Assembly: GCF_026011735.1 (NCBI RefSeq)
Contig: NZ_BRVN01000005.1
Location: forward strand, 1-64,000
DNA length: 64,000 nt
Reading direction: 5' to 3'
Source of the DNA: Dietzia sp. NCCP-2495
GTDB taxonomy: Bacteria > Actinomycetota > Actinomycetes > Mycobacteriales > Mycobacteriaceae
Below are positions 51,538 through 59,659 of this stretch, piece by piece (position 1 is the first letter of the stretch; each line of letters begins with the position of its first letter). The translations under genes were made by a program, and so were the position numbers. Below the pieces are notes generated by a model. That model did no database searches, was not told where the DNA came from, and saw nothing but the letters and a program-made list of their open reading frames with translations.

Positions 51538-52389
51538 ATGAACCACGACGGCGTCGAGGCCATCCTCCTCGACCTCGATGGAGTGATCACCCCCACCGCC
51601 GAGAAGCACATGCAGGCGTGGAACCGGATGTTCACCGCGTACTTCGCCGACCGCGGGGTCGAGCCCTACTCGGACGAGGACTACTTCCGGTACATCGACG
51701 GTAAACCCCGCGCCGAGGGGATCGTGTCGATGCTCGCCGCGCGCGGTCTCACCCTGCCCACGGGGGAAGAAGTAAAGGTCGACGACGACAACGCCGCGGA
51801 CGCCGACACGGTGGCCGGACTCGGGGAGCGCAAGAACCGCATCTTCATGGAGCTCCTCGCCGAGGGGATCGAGGCGTACCCCGGATCCGTCGCCTACCTC
51901 GACTGGCTCCGCGACAACGGGATCGCCTCCTGCGTGGTCTCGAGCTCCAAGAACGCAGTTGCCGTGCTCACGGCCGCGGGGCTGCGTGACCGCTTCGAGG
52001 TGATCGTCGACGGGATGGTCGCCGCGGCCGAGGGGATCGCCGGGAAGCCGAAGCCCGACACGTACCTCCGCGGGGCACAGCTCCTCGGGGTGCCCCCCGA
52101 GCGGTGTGTGGTGGTGGAGGACGCGGTCTCCGGTGTGCAGGCCGGCGCCGCCGGCGGGTTCGCCCATGTCGTGGGCGTGGATCGCGGGGCCGGCGCGGAG
52201 ATCTTGTTGGGGGAGGGAGCCGACGTCGTCGTCGTCGACCTCGCCGATCTCATCCCCGACACCGGCACGGACACCGTCACCGACGCCGACGCCGACACCG
52301 GCACCGACGCCGACACCGGCACGGGTCCCGGCACCGGCACGGGCCACGACACGGTCACAGACACCACGACGAAGGGCGAGCGCGCATGA
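51538..52389 (+). CDS. HAD-family beta-phosphoglucomutase-like protein
   Basis: 283 aa. HAD motif I LLDLDGVITPT (nucleophile Asp and acid Asp), motif II VVSSSKNAV, motif III Lys in GKPKPDTYL, motif IV VVVEDAVSGVQAG. Cap domain with RYIDGKPRAEGIVSMLA fits beta-phosphoglucomutases. The last about 50 residues are a Thr/Asp/Gly repeat (DTVTDADADTGTDADTGTGP) absent from the family. Its stop overlaps the GH65 gene start as ATGA; the pair corresponds to Rv3400-Rv3401 and would turn beta-glucose 1-phosphate into glucose 6-phosphate. Confidence 0.9.
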   Translation: MNHDGVEAILLDLDGVITPTAEKHMQAWNRMFTAYFADRGVEPYSDEDYFRYIDGKPRAEGIVSMLAARGLTLPTGEEVKVDDDNAADADTVAGLGERKNRIFMELLAEGIEAYPGSVAYLDWLRDNGIASCVVSSSKNAVAVLTAAGLRDRFEVIVDGMVAAAEGIAGKPKPDTYLRGAQLLGVPPERCVVVEDAVSGVQAGAAGGFAHVVGVDRGAGAEILLGEGADVVVVDLADLIPDTGTDTVTDADADTGTDADTGTGPGTGTGHDTVTDTTTKGERA

Positions 52390-54860
52390 CCCCCGTCTCC
52401 CCGGGGCGCGGCCCCGCCCACACCACCACCGGACAGTCCGTGCCCGGCAACATCCGCACCACCTACGGCGTGAACCTCCGCAGCCACCTCGAGGTGCCGG
52501 AGATCAACCGCTCCACCCACCCCGTCGATCCGTGGCGCTGGGTCGAGACCACCCCCAAGGCCAGCCCGCTCGGCGTGGCCGAGACCCAGTTCGCCGTGGG
52601 CAACGGCTACCTCGGCATGCGCGGCAACCCCGAGGAGGGGCGCAACTCTCGCCACCACGGCACCTTTGTCAACGGCTTCCACGAGACGTGGCACATCCAG
52701 CACGCCGAGGACGCGTTCGGACTCGCGCGCGAGGGCCAGACCGTGGTCCAGGCACCCGACACCAAGACCATCCGCGTGTACGTCGACGACGAGCCGCTGC
52801 GCGTCACCGCCGCCGACCTCGAGCACTACGAGCGCAGCATCGACTTCCGCGACGGCATCCTGCGGCGCGAACTCGTGTGGCGCACACCGGCCGGCAAGAA
52901 GGTCGTCCTGCGCACCTCGCGCATGGTGTCGATGGTCGAGAAGCACCTCGCCGTGATGACCCTCGAGGTGGAGCTGCCGGAGGAATCGGCGCCCGTGGTG
53001 ATCGTCTCCGAGGTGCTCAACCGCCAGGACGGCGAGGACGAATACCACACCACCGACGACCTGCCCGCCGGCTTCGACCCCCGTCGCTCCGAGGGATTCG
53101 ACCACCGCGTGCTGCAGACCGAGGTGACCGAGTGCCAGCGCGGCTACCAGTCCCACGGGTACCGCTGCCGCAACTCCGGCATGACCATCGGCGTGGCCGT
53201 GGACCACGAGGTCGAGACCGTCGACGACGTGGCCATGAGCACCGACGTCAGTGACGACGCCTCCCGGGTCGTGTTCCACGTCCACGCCACCCCGGGCAGC
53301 CCTCTCAAGCTCACCAAGACCGCCGCGTACCACACCTCCACCAAGGTGCCGGCCCGCGAACTGGTCGACCGCTGCTCGCGCACCCTGGCCCGGGCCCGCG
53401 AACGGGGAGTGGCGGACCTGCACCAGTCCCAACGCGCGTGGTTCGACAACTTCTGGGACCTGTCGGACGTGGAGGTCGAGGGACCCGCGGAGACCCAGCA
53501 GGCGATCCGCTTCAACCTCTTCCAGCTCGCCCAGGCCTCCGCACGTGCCGAGGCCGCCGGGATCGCGGCGAAGGGGGTCACCGGCAGCGGCTACTCCGGC
53601 CACTACTTCTGGGACACCGAGACCTACGTCCTGCCGTTCCTCACCTACACGATGCCGCAGTTCGCGCGGAACGCACTGCGGTTCCGCTACGAGATGCTCG
53701 ACAAGGCACGCGAGCGCGCCCGGTACCTGTCCGTCAACGGGGCGCTCTACCCGTGGCGCACCATCAACGGTGAAGAGGCGTCCGCCTACTACGAGGCCGG
53801 CACCGCGCAGTACCACATCAACGCCGACATCGCGCACGCCCTCGTCAAGTACATGTGGGCGACCGGCGACGAGGAGTTCATGGTCCGCGAAGGCGTGGAC
53901 ATCCTCGTCGAGACCGCCCGGATGTGGGTCTCGCTCGGGTTCTTCGCCGGCGACGGCGCGTTCCACATCCACGGCGTGACCGGGCCCGACGAGTACACCA
54001 CCGTCGTGGACAACAACCTGTTCACCAACGCGATGGCGCGTTTCAACCTCATGGCCGCCACCATCGCGTGCAAGCGGATCGCCGACCTCGGCGACGGCCG
54101 GTGGGAGGGAATCTGCCAGCGGCTCGGCATCCGTGACGACGAGATCGACGAATGGCACCGGGCCGCCAAGAACATGGTGATCGCCTTCGACGAGGAACTG
54201 GGCGTGCACCCGCAGGACCAGGACTTCCTCGACAAGGAGGTCTGGGACCACGACCTGGACGAGCCGCGGCGGCCCCTGCTACTGCACTTCCACCCGCTGG
54301 TGATCTACCGGCACCAGGTCCTCAAGCAGGCCGACGTGGTGCTGGCGATGTTCCTGCGTGGCGACGAGTTCACCGAGGAGCAGAAGCGCGCCAACTTCGA
54401 GTACTACGACCCGTTGACCACCGGGGACTCGACGCTCTCGGCCGTGGTGCAGTCGATCATCGCCGCGGAGATCGGCTACTGCGACGAGGCGTTCGAGCAC
54501 TTCTCCAAGGCGCTCGTCGTGGACCTGGCCGACGTGCACGGCAACGCCGCCGACGGCATCCACGTCGCCTCGACCGGCGGTGTGTGGTCCGGGCTGGTGA
54601 GCGGGTTCGGCGGCATGCGCGACTACCGCGGCGACATCTCGTTCGACCCCCGCGTCCCCGCGGCGTGGGACGCGCTGACGTTTCGGCTGACGGTCCGCGG
54701 CACGCACGTGCGGGTCCGCTGCACGCACCACGAGATCACCATCACCAACCTCAACGGCAGCGACTTCGGGTGCACCGTGCAGGGGCGGCCGGTGCGGGTG
54801 CCGGCCGGCGAGACCGTGGTCGAGGAGCTGGACGAGCGCGCGCGGGTCTGCATGCCCTGA
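52386..54860 (+). CDS. Glycoside hydrolase family 65 disaccharide phosphorylase
   Basis: 824 aa. Cleaves an alpha-glucosidic disaccharide (trehalose, maltose or kojibiose in known members) with phosphate, giving beta-glucose 1-phosphate. N-terminal beta-sandwich (FAVGNGYLGMRGNPEEG), (alpha/alpha)6 barrel with GYSGHYFWDTETYVLPFLTY, catalytic Glu in GVTGPDEYTTVVDNN, phosphate-binding region near GDSTLSAVVQSI and ASTGGVWSGLVSGFGGMRDY, C-terminal beta-sheet. Which disaccharide is used cannot be read from sequence alone. Coupled to the HAD gene by 4-nt overlap. Confidence 0.93.
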   Translation: MTPVSPGRGPAHTTTGQSVPGNIRTTYGVNLRSHLEVPEINRSTHPVDPWRWVETTPKASPLGVAETQFAVGNGYLGMRGNPEEGRNSRHHGTFVNGFHETWHIQHAEDAFGLAREGQTVVQAPDTKTIRVYVDDEPLRVTAADLEHYERSIDFRDGILRRELVWRTPAGKKVVLRTSRMVSMVEKHLAVMTLEVELPEESAPVVIVSEVLNRQDGEDEYHTTDDLPAGFDPRRSEGFDHRVLQTEVTECQRGYQSHGYRCRNSGMTIGVAVDHEVETVDDVAMSTDVSDDASRVVFHVHATPGSPLKLTKTAAYHTSTKVPARELVDRCSRTLARARERGVADLHQSQRAWFDNFWDLSDVEVEGPAETQQAIRFNLFQLAQASARAEAAGIAAKGVTGSGYSGHYFWDTETYVLPFLTYTMPQFARNALRFRYEMLDKARERARYLSVNGALYPWRTINGEEASAYYEAGTAQYHINADIAHALVKYMWATGDEEFMVREGVDILVETARMWVSLGFFAGDGAFHIHGVTGPDEYTTVVDNNLFTNAMARFNLMAATIACKRIADLGDGRWEGICQRLGIRDDEIDEWHRAAKNMVIAFDEELGVHPQDQDFLDKEVWDHDLDEPRRPLLLHFHPLVIYRHQVLKQADVVLAMFLRGDEFTEEQKRANFEYYDPLTTGDSTLSAVVQSIIAAEIGYCDEAFEHFSKALVVDLADVHGNAADGIHVASTGGVWSGLVSGFGGMRDYRGDISFDPRVPAAWDALTFRLTVRGTHVRVRCTHHEITITNLNGSDFGCTVQGRPVRVPAGETVVEELDERARVCMP

Positions 54861-54895
54861 CCCGGCGGTCGCTGAGCAGCGCCGGCCGGGCCCGG

Positions 54896-55528
54896 TCAGC
54901 GGGGGACGTCGGGCTGGATACGCAGTGTGTGCAGGGCCGTGGCGAGACCGTCGTACTGGGCGATGAGCTGGACCAGCGCCACCAGCTGCGCCTCGTCCAG
55001 GTGCGTGCCGAGCTCGGCCCAGGTGTCGTCGGCGATGTCCTTGGTGCGGACCTGCTCGTCGACCGCGACCAACACGGCCCTGAGCCGGGGTGACCAGCCG
55101 GCCGTCGCGGGATCACGGGTGGTGCGGGCGATGTCGTCGTCGTCCAGTCCCACGCTGGCCCCGATCCGCTCGTGGTGAGCCCGCTCGTACGCGCTGCCCC
55201 GCACCCACGCGATGCGCAGGATCACCAGCTCGGTGGTGCGACGGTCGAGGATTCCGAACGGCATCATCATCCCCGAGTAGGCCAGCCAGGCCGGGAACAG
55301 GCGACGGGCGTGACCGAGGGTGGCGAACAGGTGGACGTCGCGCTTGCCGGTGACGCGGGCGCCGAGGCGGTTGACCGCCCAGCCGACCGGGCCGAGCTCG
55401 CGGAAACCGCCGGGGCGGATGCGGGGCGTGGCGGAGAGGGAAGGATCGGGCGCGGGGGTGTCAGTCGCGGGACTGTCGGGCGTGGGTGTGTCAGGCGTGG
55501 CGTCGGTGCTGTCGTGGGGCTGGCTCAT
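54896..55528 (-). CDS. Carboxymuconolactone decarboxylase-like (AhpD-type) protein
   Basis: 210 aa. After an Asp/Thr/Pro-rich start (STDATPDTPTPDSPATDTPA) comes a helical CMD domain: LGHARRLFPAWLAYSGMMMP, RTTELVILRIAWVRGSAYER, AHHERIGASVGLDDDDIART. The AhpD-type CxxC is absent; the motif reads RGSAYERAHH, so a peroxidase role is unlikely. Start overlaps the ramB stop (ATGA), so it is co-transcribed with ramB. Confidence 0.85.
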   Translation of the reverse strand: MSQPHDSTDATPDTPTPDSPATDTPAPDPSLSATPRIRPGGFRELGPVGWAVNRLGARVTGKRDVHLFATLGHARRLFPAWLAYSGMMMPFGILDRRTTELVILRIAWVRGSAYERAHHERIGASVGLDDDDIARTTRDPATAGWSPRLRAVLVAVDEQVRTKDIADDTWAELGTHLDEAQLVALVQLIAQYDGLATALHTLRIQPDVPR

Positions 55529-56988
55529 GGCCGCAAGGGTAGGGCAGTGGACGCGCCGGGGGAGCCGGGTTCGTCGAGGAGATAAGGGGAGAGCGCCGAG
55601 CGGTGGGCGTCGACGGTCAAGGTCCGGTTGAGCGGTGGGAACGCACGCTGCGGACAGGCCGGGCGCTCGCACATCCGGCAGCCGGGCCCGATCTTGGTGG
55701 CGGCATCCACATCCCCCAGGTCCAACCCCTGCGAGTACACGGTGCGGTGGGCGTGGCGGGCCTCGCAGCCGAGGCCGATCGCGAAGGTCTTGCGCGACTG
55801 GCCGAAGCGCATCGGGCGGGTGGTGACGGTGCGCGAGACCCACAGGTGCAGGCGGCCGTCCGGGGTCTCGGCGAGTTGTCGCATGACCTTGCCGGGGAAC
55901 GAGAACGTCTCGTACATGTTCCACAGCGGGCAGGTGCCGCCGGAGGTCGTGAAGTGCACGCCCGACGCGGACTGCCGCTTGGACATGTTCCCCGCGCGGT
56001 CGACCCGCACGAAACTGAACGGCACGCCCGCGGCGCCCGGCCGCTGCAGCGTCGACAGCCGGTGACAGATCGTCTCGTACCCCAGGGCGTGGAAGGTCAT
56101 GAGGCGCTCGACGTCGTACCGGAAGTCCTCGGCGGTGTCGAGGAACCGTTCGTACGGCATGAGGACCGCGGCGGCGAAGTAGTTCGCCAGGCCACGCCGG
56201 GCGAGGTCGCGGCCGGCGGGGGAGCTGAAGGCCCCATCCGCGACCAGCTGCTCGAGCAGCTCGCCGTGCTCGAGGAACGCCAGCTCGGAGGCGACGCGGA
56301 AGGCCTGCTGCCCGGCGGTGAGGTGGGCGGACAGGTCGAGCCGGTGGTCATCGGCGGAGAACCGGTGCCACAGGCCGTCAGGCAGGTCGACCCGGCGTGA
56401 GACGTGGATGCCGTGCGTCTCGGAGAGCCTGTTCTCGAGTTCCGTACGGACATCGCCGCGGTTCATCCGGATGCGGTTGGTGAGTTCCTCGGCCGCGGTG
56501 TCGAGGGAGTCGATGTAGTTCTGCCGCTGGTAGAAGTAGTCGCGCACCTCCTCGTGGGGCAACGCCAGGGCTGTGTGGTCGACCTCCCCGGCGAGGGCGT
56601 TGCGGCTCTCGGTGAGTGCGGCCAGCAGATCTGCCGAGTTGCGGTAGCGCTGGTTGAGGACGGCGAACGCCCGGGCGAGGCGGGGATGCGCACGGACGAG
56701 ATCGATCACCTCCGAGGCCGGGATGCCGGTCGAGACCTGGGGATCGGCCAGGGCCTCGGTCAGCTCGGCGATGAGGCGGGTGTCGGCATCCGAGGCGAAG
56801 AACGTCGAGTCGACGCCGTACACCTCCGACAACCGGGTCAGGACCCGCGAGGTGACCGGCCGGGTGTCCTTCTCGAGCTGGTTGAGGTAACTGGCGGACA
56901 GGCCGAGACTCTCCGCGAACGCGGCCTGGGTGAGGGCCTGCTCTTCGCGGAGTCGGCGGAGTCTCGATCCCATATGTGAGGGTGTCAT
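55525..56988 (-). CDS. ramB: RamB-like transcriptional regulator
   Basis: 487 aa, ScfR-type regulator. N-terminal helix-turn-helix ([40 protein letters not shown]), an ImmA/IrrE-like middle region ([17 protein letters not shown]-type helices, [20 protein letters not shown]) and a C-terminal DUF2083 part with conserved Cys ([28 protein letters not shown]). In corynebacteria RamB represses acetate genes including aceA; M. tuberculosis Rv0465c controls icl1. Here it diverges from isocitrate lyase. ATG 56988 with ggagg 10 nt upstream; the in-frame extension would cover the operator. Confidence 0.93.
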   Translation of the reverse strand: MTPSHMGSRLRRLREEQALTQAAFAESLGLSASYLNQLEKDTRPVTSRVLTRLSEVYGVDSTFFASDADTRLIAELTEALADPQVSTGIPASEVIDLVRAHPRLARAFAVLNQRYRNSADLLAALTESRNALAGEVDHTALALPHEEVRDYFYQRQNYIDSLDTAAEELTNRIRMNRGDVRTELENRLSETHGIHVSRRVDLPDGLWHRFSADDHRLDLSAHLTAGQQAFRVASELAFLEHGELLEQLVADGAFSSPAGRDLARRGLANYFAAAVLMPYERFLDTAEDFRYDVERLMTFHALGYETICHRLSTLQRPGAAGVPFSFVRVDRAGNMSKRQSASGVHFTTSGGTCPLWNMYETFSFPGKVMRQLAETPDGRLHLWVSRTVTTRPMRFGQSRKTFAIGLGCEARHAHRTVYSQGLDLGDVDAATKIGPGCRMCERPACPQRAFPPLNRTLTVDAHRSALSPYLLDEPGSPGASTALPLRP

Positions 56989-57029
56989 CAGGTCTGTTCC
57001 TCCGGTCGCGTGGTGTGCCCCACATTCTT

Positions 57030-57076
57030 CGCAAAGTTTGCAAAAGAGGCAACGAAACTCGCGGAATTTGCACAAG
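57030..57076. promoter_or_regulatory. RamB operator-like sites between ramB and aceA
   Basis: gcaaagtttgcaaaag (57031-57046) closely resembles the known RamB motif with core (A/G)AACTTTGCAAA and is nearly palindromic with its flank; a second relative, aatttgcacaag, lies at 57065-57076. They are 42-88 nt upstream of the ramB start, so autoregulation and control of aceA are both expected. Confidence 0.7.
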
Positions 57077-57183
57077 TCGCAGGTAGACGCACTGCGGATG
57101 GTGTGGCATTCTTGCGTCGTACAGGATCACGGACTCGCAATAGTGCGAACTTGAGTCCGCCCCCGAGACAGGAAAGAGAGTCC

Positions 57184-58473
57184 ATGTCGAACGTTGGTAA
57201 GGCACGTACCGCTGCAGAGATCCAGCAGGATTGGGACACCAACCCGCGCTGGAAGGGCATCACCCGCAACTACACGGCAGAGCAGGTCGCCGAGCTGCAG
57301 GGCTCCGTCGTCGAGGAGCACACCCTCGCCCGTCGTGGCGCGGAGATCCTCTGGGACAAGGTCAACAACAAGGACTTCGTCAACTCCCTCGGTGCGCTGA
57401 CCGGTAACCAGGCCGTGCAGCAGATCCGCGCAGGCCTCGAGGCCGTGTACCTCTCCGGCTGGCAGGTCGCCGGCGACGCCAACCTCTCGGGCCACACCTA
57501 CCCGGACCAGTCGCTGTACCCGGCCAACTCGGTCCCCAGCGTCGTGCGTCGCATCAACAACGCCCTGCTGCGTGCCGACGAGATCGCCCGCATCGAGGGT
57601 GACACCTCGGTCGAGAACTGGCTCGCCCCGATCGTCGCCGACGCCGAGGCCGGCTTCGGTGGCGCCCTGAACGCCTACGAGCTGCAGAAGGCCATGATCG
57701 CCGCCGGCGCCGCCGGTGTGCACTGGGAGGACCAGCTCGCGTCGGAGAAGAAGTGCGGCCACCTCGGTGGCAAGGTGCTCATCCCGACCCAGCAGCACAT
57801 CCGCACCCTGACCTCGGCCCGCCTCGCGGCCGACGTCGCCAACGTGCCGTCCGTGATCATCGCGCGCACGGACGCCGAGGCCGCGACCCTCATCACCTCC
57901 GATGTGGACGAGCGTGACCAGGAGTTCATCACCGGCGAGCGCACCGCCGAGGGCTTCTACAACGTCCGCAACGGCATCGAGCCCTGCATCGCGCGTGCCA
58001 AGGCCTACGCCCCGTACGCCGACCTGATCTGGATGGAGACCGGCACCCCGGATCTCGAGTACGCCAAGAAGTTCGCCGAGGGCGTCAAGGCCGAGTTCCC
58101 GGACCAGCTGCTGGCCTACAACTGCTCGCCGTCCTTCAACTGGAAGGCGAACCTGGACGACGACACCATCGCCAAGTTCCAGAAGGAGCTCGGCGCCATG
58201 GGCTTCAAGTTCCAGTTCATCACCCTGGCCGGCTTCCACTCGCTCAACTACAGCATGTTCGATCTGGCCTACGGCTACGCCCGCAACCAGATGACCTCGT
58301 TCGTCGAGCTGCAGCAGCGCGAGTTCAAGGCCGCCGAGGAGCGTGGCTTCACCGCCGTCAAGCACCAGCGCGAGGTCGGCGCCGGCTACTTCGACCGCAT
58401 CGCCACCACGGTTGACCCCAACACGTCCACCGCGGCGCTGAAGGGCTCCACCGAGGAGGGTCAGTTCCACTGA
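57184..58473 (+). CDS. aceA: Isocitrate lyase
   Basis: 429 aa, first enzyme of the glyoxylate shunt, needed for growth on acetate and fatty acids. [20 protein letters not shown], catalytic loop [13 protein letters not shown] with the active-site Cys, [40 protein letters not shown]. Length and sequence fit the short ICL1/AceA class. ATG 57184 with ggaaagag upstream. Under likely RamB control; matches Rv0467 next to ramB. Confidence 0.97.
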   Translation: MSNVGKARTAAEIQQDWDTNPRWKGITRNYTAEQVAELQGSVVEEHTLARRGAEILWDKVNNKDFVNSLGALTGNQAVQQIRAGLEAVYLSGWQVAGDANLSGHTYPDQSLYPANSVPSVVRRINNALLRADEIARIEGDTSVENWLAPIVADAEAGFGGALNAYELQKAMIAAGAAGVHWEDQLASEKKCGHLGGKVLIPTQQHIRTLTSARLAADVANVPSVIIARTDAEAATLITSDVDERDQEFITGERTAEGFYNVRNGIEPCIARAKAYAPYADLIWMETGTPDLEYAKKFAEGVKAEFPDQLLAYNCSPSFNWKANLDDDTIAKFQKELGAMGFKFQFITLAGFHSLNYSMFDLAYGYARNQMTSFVELQQREFKAAEERGFTAVKHQREVGAGYFDRIATTVDPNTSTAALKGSTEEGQFH

Positions 58474-58505
58474 CCCCTGGTCGGTCCGCAACGGACCGGC
58501 GATCA

Positions 58506-58588
58506 TCGACCCCTGACGGGTCGATGCTCACCATGACGTGAATGATCCGGGGGCCGTGGCCGTCTCGATGAGACGACCCGGCCCCCGG
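58506..58588 (+). terminator. Two hairpins after aceA
   Basis: First stem tcgaccc / gggtcga (58506-58524). Second, larger: ccgggggccg / cggcccccgg (58547-58588) enclosing cgtct / agacg. Probable aceA terminator. The rest of the gap to 58733 is gac-triplet-rich and non-coding. Confidence 0.7.
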
Positions 58589-58733
58589 AGTCGTCGGTAC
58601 GACGTGGTGGGGGAGCGCGGCGACGCCGACAACGACGACGACGACAAGGCCGACGACGACAACGGCCACGACCACGACGACGGTAACGACGACCCCGCTG
58701 ACGCCGCCCCTCTTCGACGAAAGGCACGAACGG

Positions 58734-59654
58734 ATGAGTACGACTCACGACGCGACTGCCGACCAGGGGCGAATCACGCGCGTCGGCGTGGTCGGGGCGG
58801 GTCAGATGGGATCGGGCATCGCCGAGGTGTGCGCCCGGGCCCACGTCGACGTCCTCGTCTGGGAGTCGACCCGCGAGCTGGCGGCCGCGGGCCGGGGACG
58901 TGTCCTCGACTCGCTCGACCGTGGCGTCTCCTCGGGCAAGATCACCGAACGCGAACGCGACCGGGCCGCCCTGCGCCTGCGCTTCACCACCGATCTCGGC
59001 GACTTCGCCGACCGGCAGCTGGTGATCGAGGCGATCGTGGAGGACGAGGACGCCAAGACCGCGGTGTTCCGCGAGCTGGACTCGGTGGTCACCGACCCGC
59101 AGGCCGTGCTCGCCTCCAACACTTCATCCATCCCCATCATGAAGCTCGGCACCTGCACGACGCGGCCCGAGCGCGTGATCGGGATGCACTTCTTCAACCC
59201 CGTGCCGGTGCTCCCGCTCGTCGAGCTGGTGAGCACCCTCGAGACCGGGGACCGAGTCCGGGCCCGCGCGGAGCATTTCGCGCAGCAGGTCCTGGGCAAG
59301 CAGGTCATCCACTCCGCGGACAGGTCGGGGGCGGTGGTCAACGCGCTGCTCGTGCCGTACCTGCTCTCCGCCATCCGGATGGCAGAGTCCGGCTTCGCCA
59401 CTCCCGAGGACATCGACAAGGCCATGGTCCTGGGCTGCGCGCATCCGATGGGACCGCTCTCGTTGGCCGATCATGTGGGCCTGGACACAGTCAAGGCGAT
59501 CGCGGACTCGATGTACGCCGAGTTCAGGGAGCCCATGTACGCGCCGCCCGCACTGCTCATGAGGATGGTGGAGGCGGGCAGGCTCGGCAAGAAGTCGGGA
59601 CACGGTTTCTTCCGCTACTCCGGCCCACGGGCGCTCGCACGCGTGGCACTCTGA
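58734..59654 (+). CDS. fadB2: 3-hydroxybutyryl-CoA dehydrogenase
   Basis: 306 aa NAD(P)-dependent enzyme, corresponds to Rv0468 beside icl1. Nucleotide fold VGVVGAGQMGSGIAEVCARA, LVIEAIVEDEDAKTAVFREL, catalytic region ASNTSSIPIMKLG and GMHFFNPVPVLPLVELV (His), C-terminal MGPLSLADHVGLDTVKAIAD and GRLGKKSGHGFFRY. ATG follows gaaaggcacgaacgg. metE-like gene starts 5 nt after its stop. Confidence 0.95.
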   Translation: MSTTHDATADQGRITRVGVVGAGQMGSGIAEVCARAHVDVLVWESTRELAAAGRGRVLDSLDRGVSSGKITERERDRAALRLRFTTDLGDFADRQLVIEAIVEDEDAKTAVFRELDSVVTDPQAVLASNTSSIPIMKLGTCTTRPERVIGMHFFNPVPVLPLVELVSTLETGDRVRARAEHFAQQVLGKQVIHSADRSGAVVNALLVPYLLSAIRMAESGFATPEDIDKAMVLGCAHPMGPLSLADHVGLDTVKAIADSMYAEFREPMYAPPALLMRMVEAGRLGKKSGHGFFRYSGPRALARVAL

Positions 59655-59659
59655 GGTCT

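Noticed and set aside
51894-54251. 785-codon open frame antisense to the GH65 gene
   Set aside because: Val/Gly/His-rich shadow of a well-supported gene.
54896-55528. AhpD-type peroxidase
   Set aside because: The CxxC redox pair is missing, so only the CMD fold can be claimed.
58538-59659. Long in-frame extension of the metE-like gene upstream to 58538
   Set aside because: It overlaps fadB2 in another frame and reads as Asp/Arg-rich nonsense; the MetE family starts near 59660 with its own ribosome-binding site.
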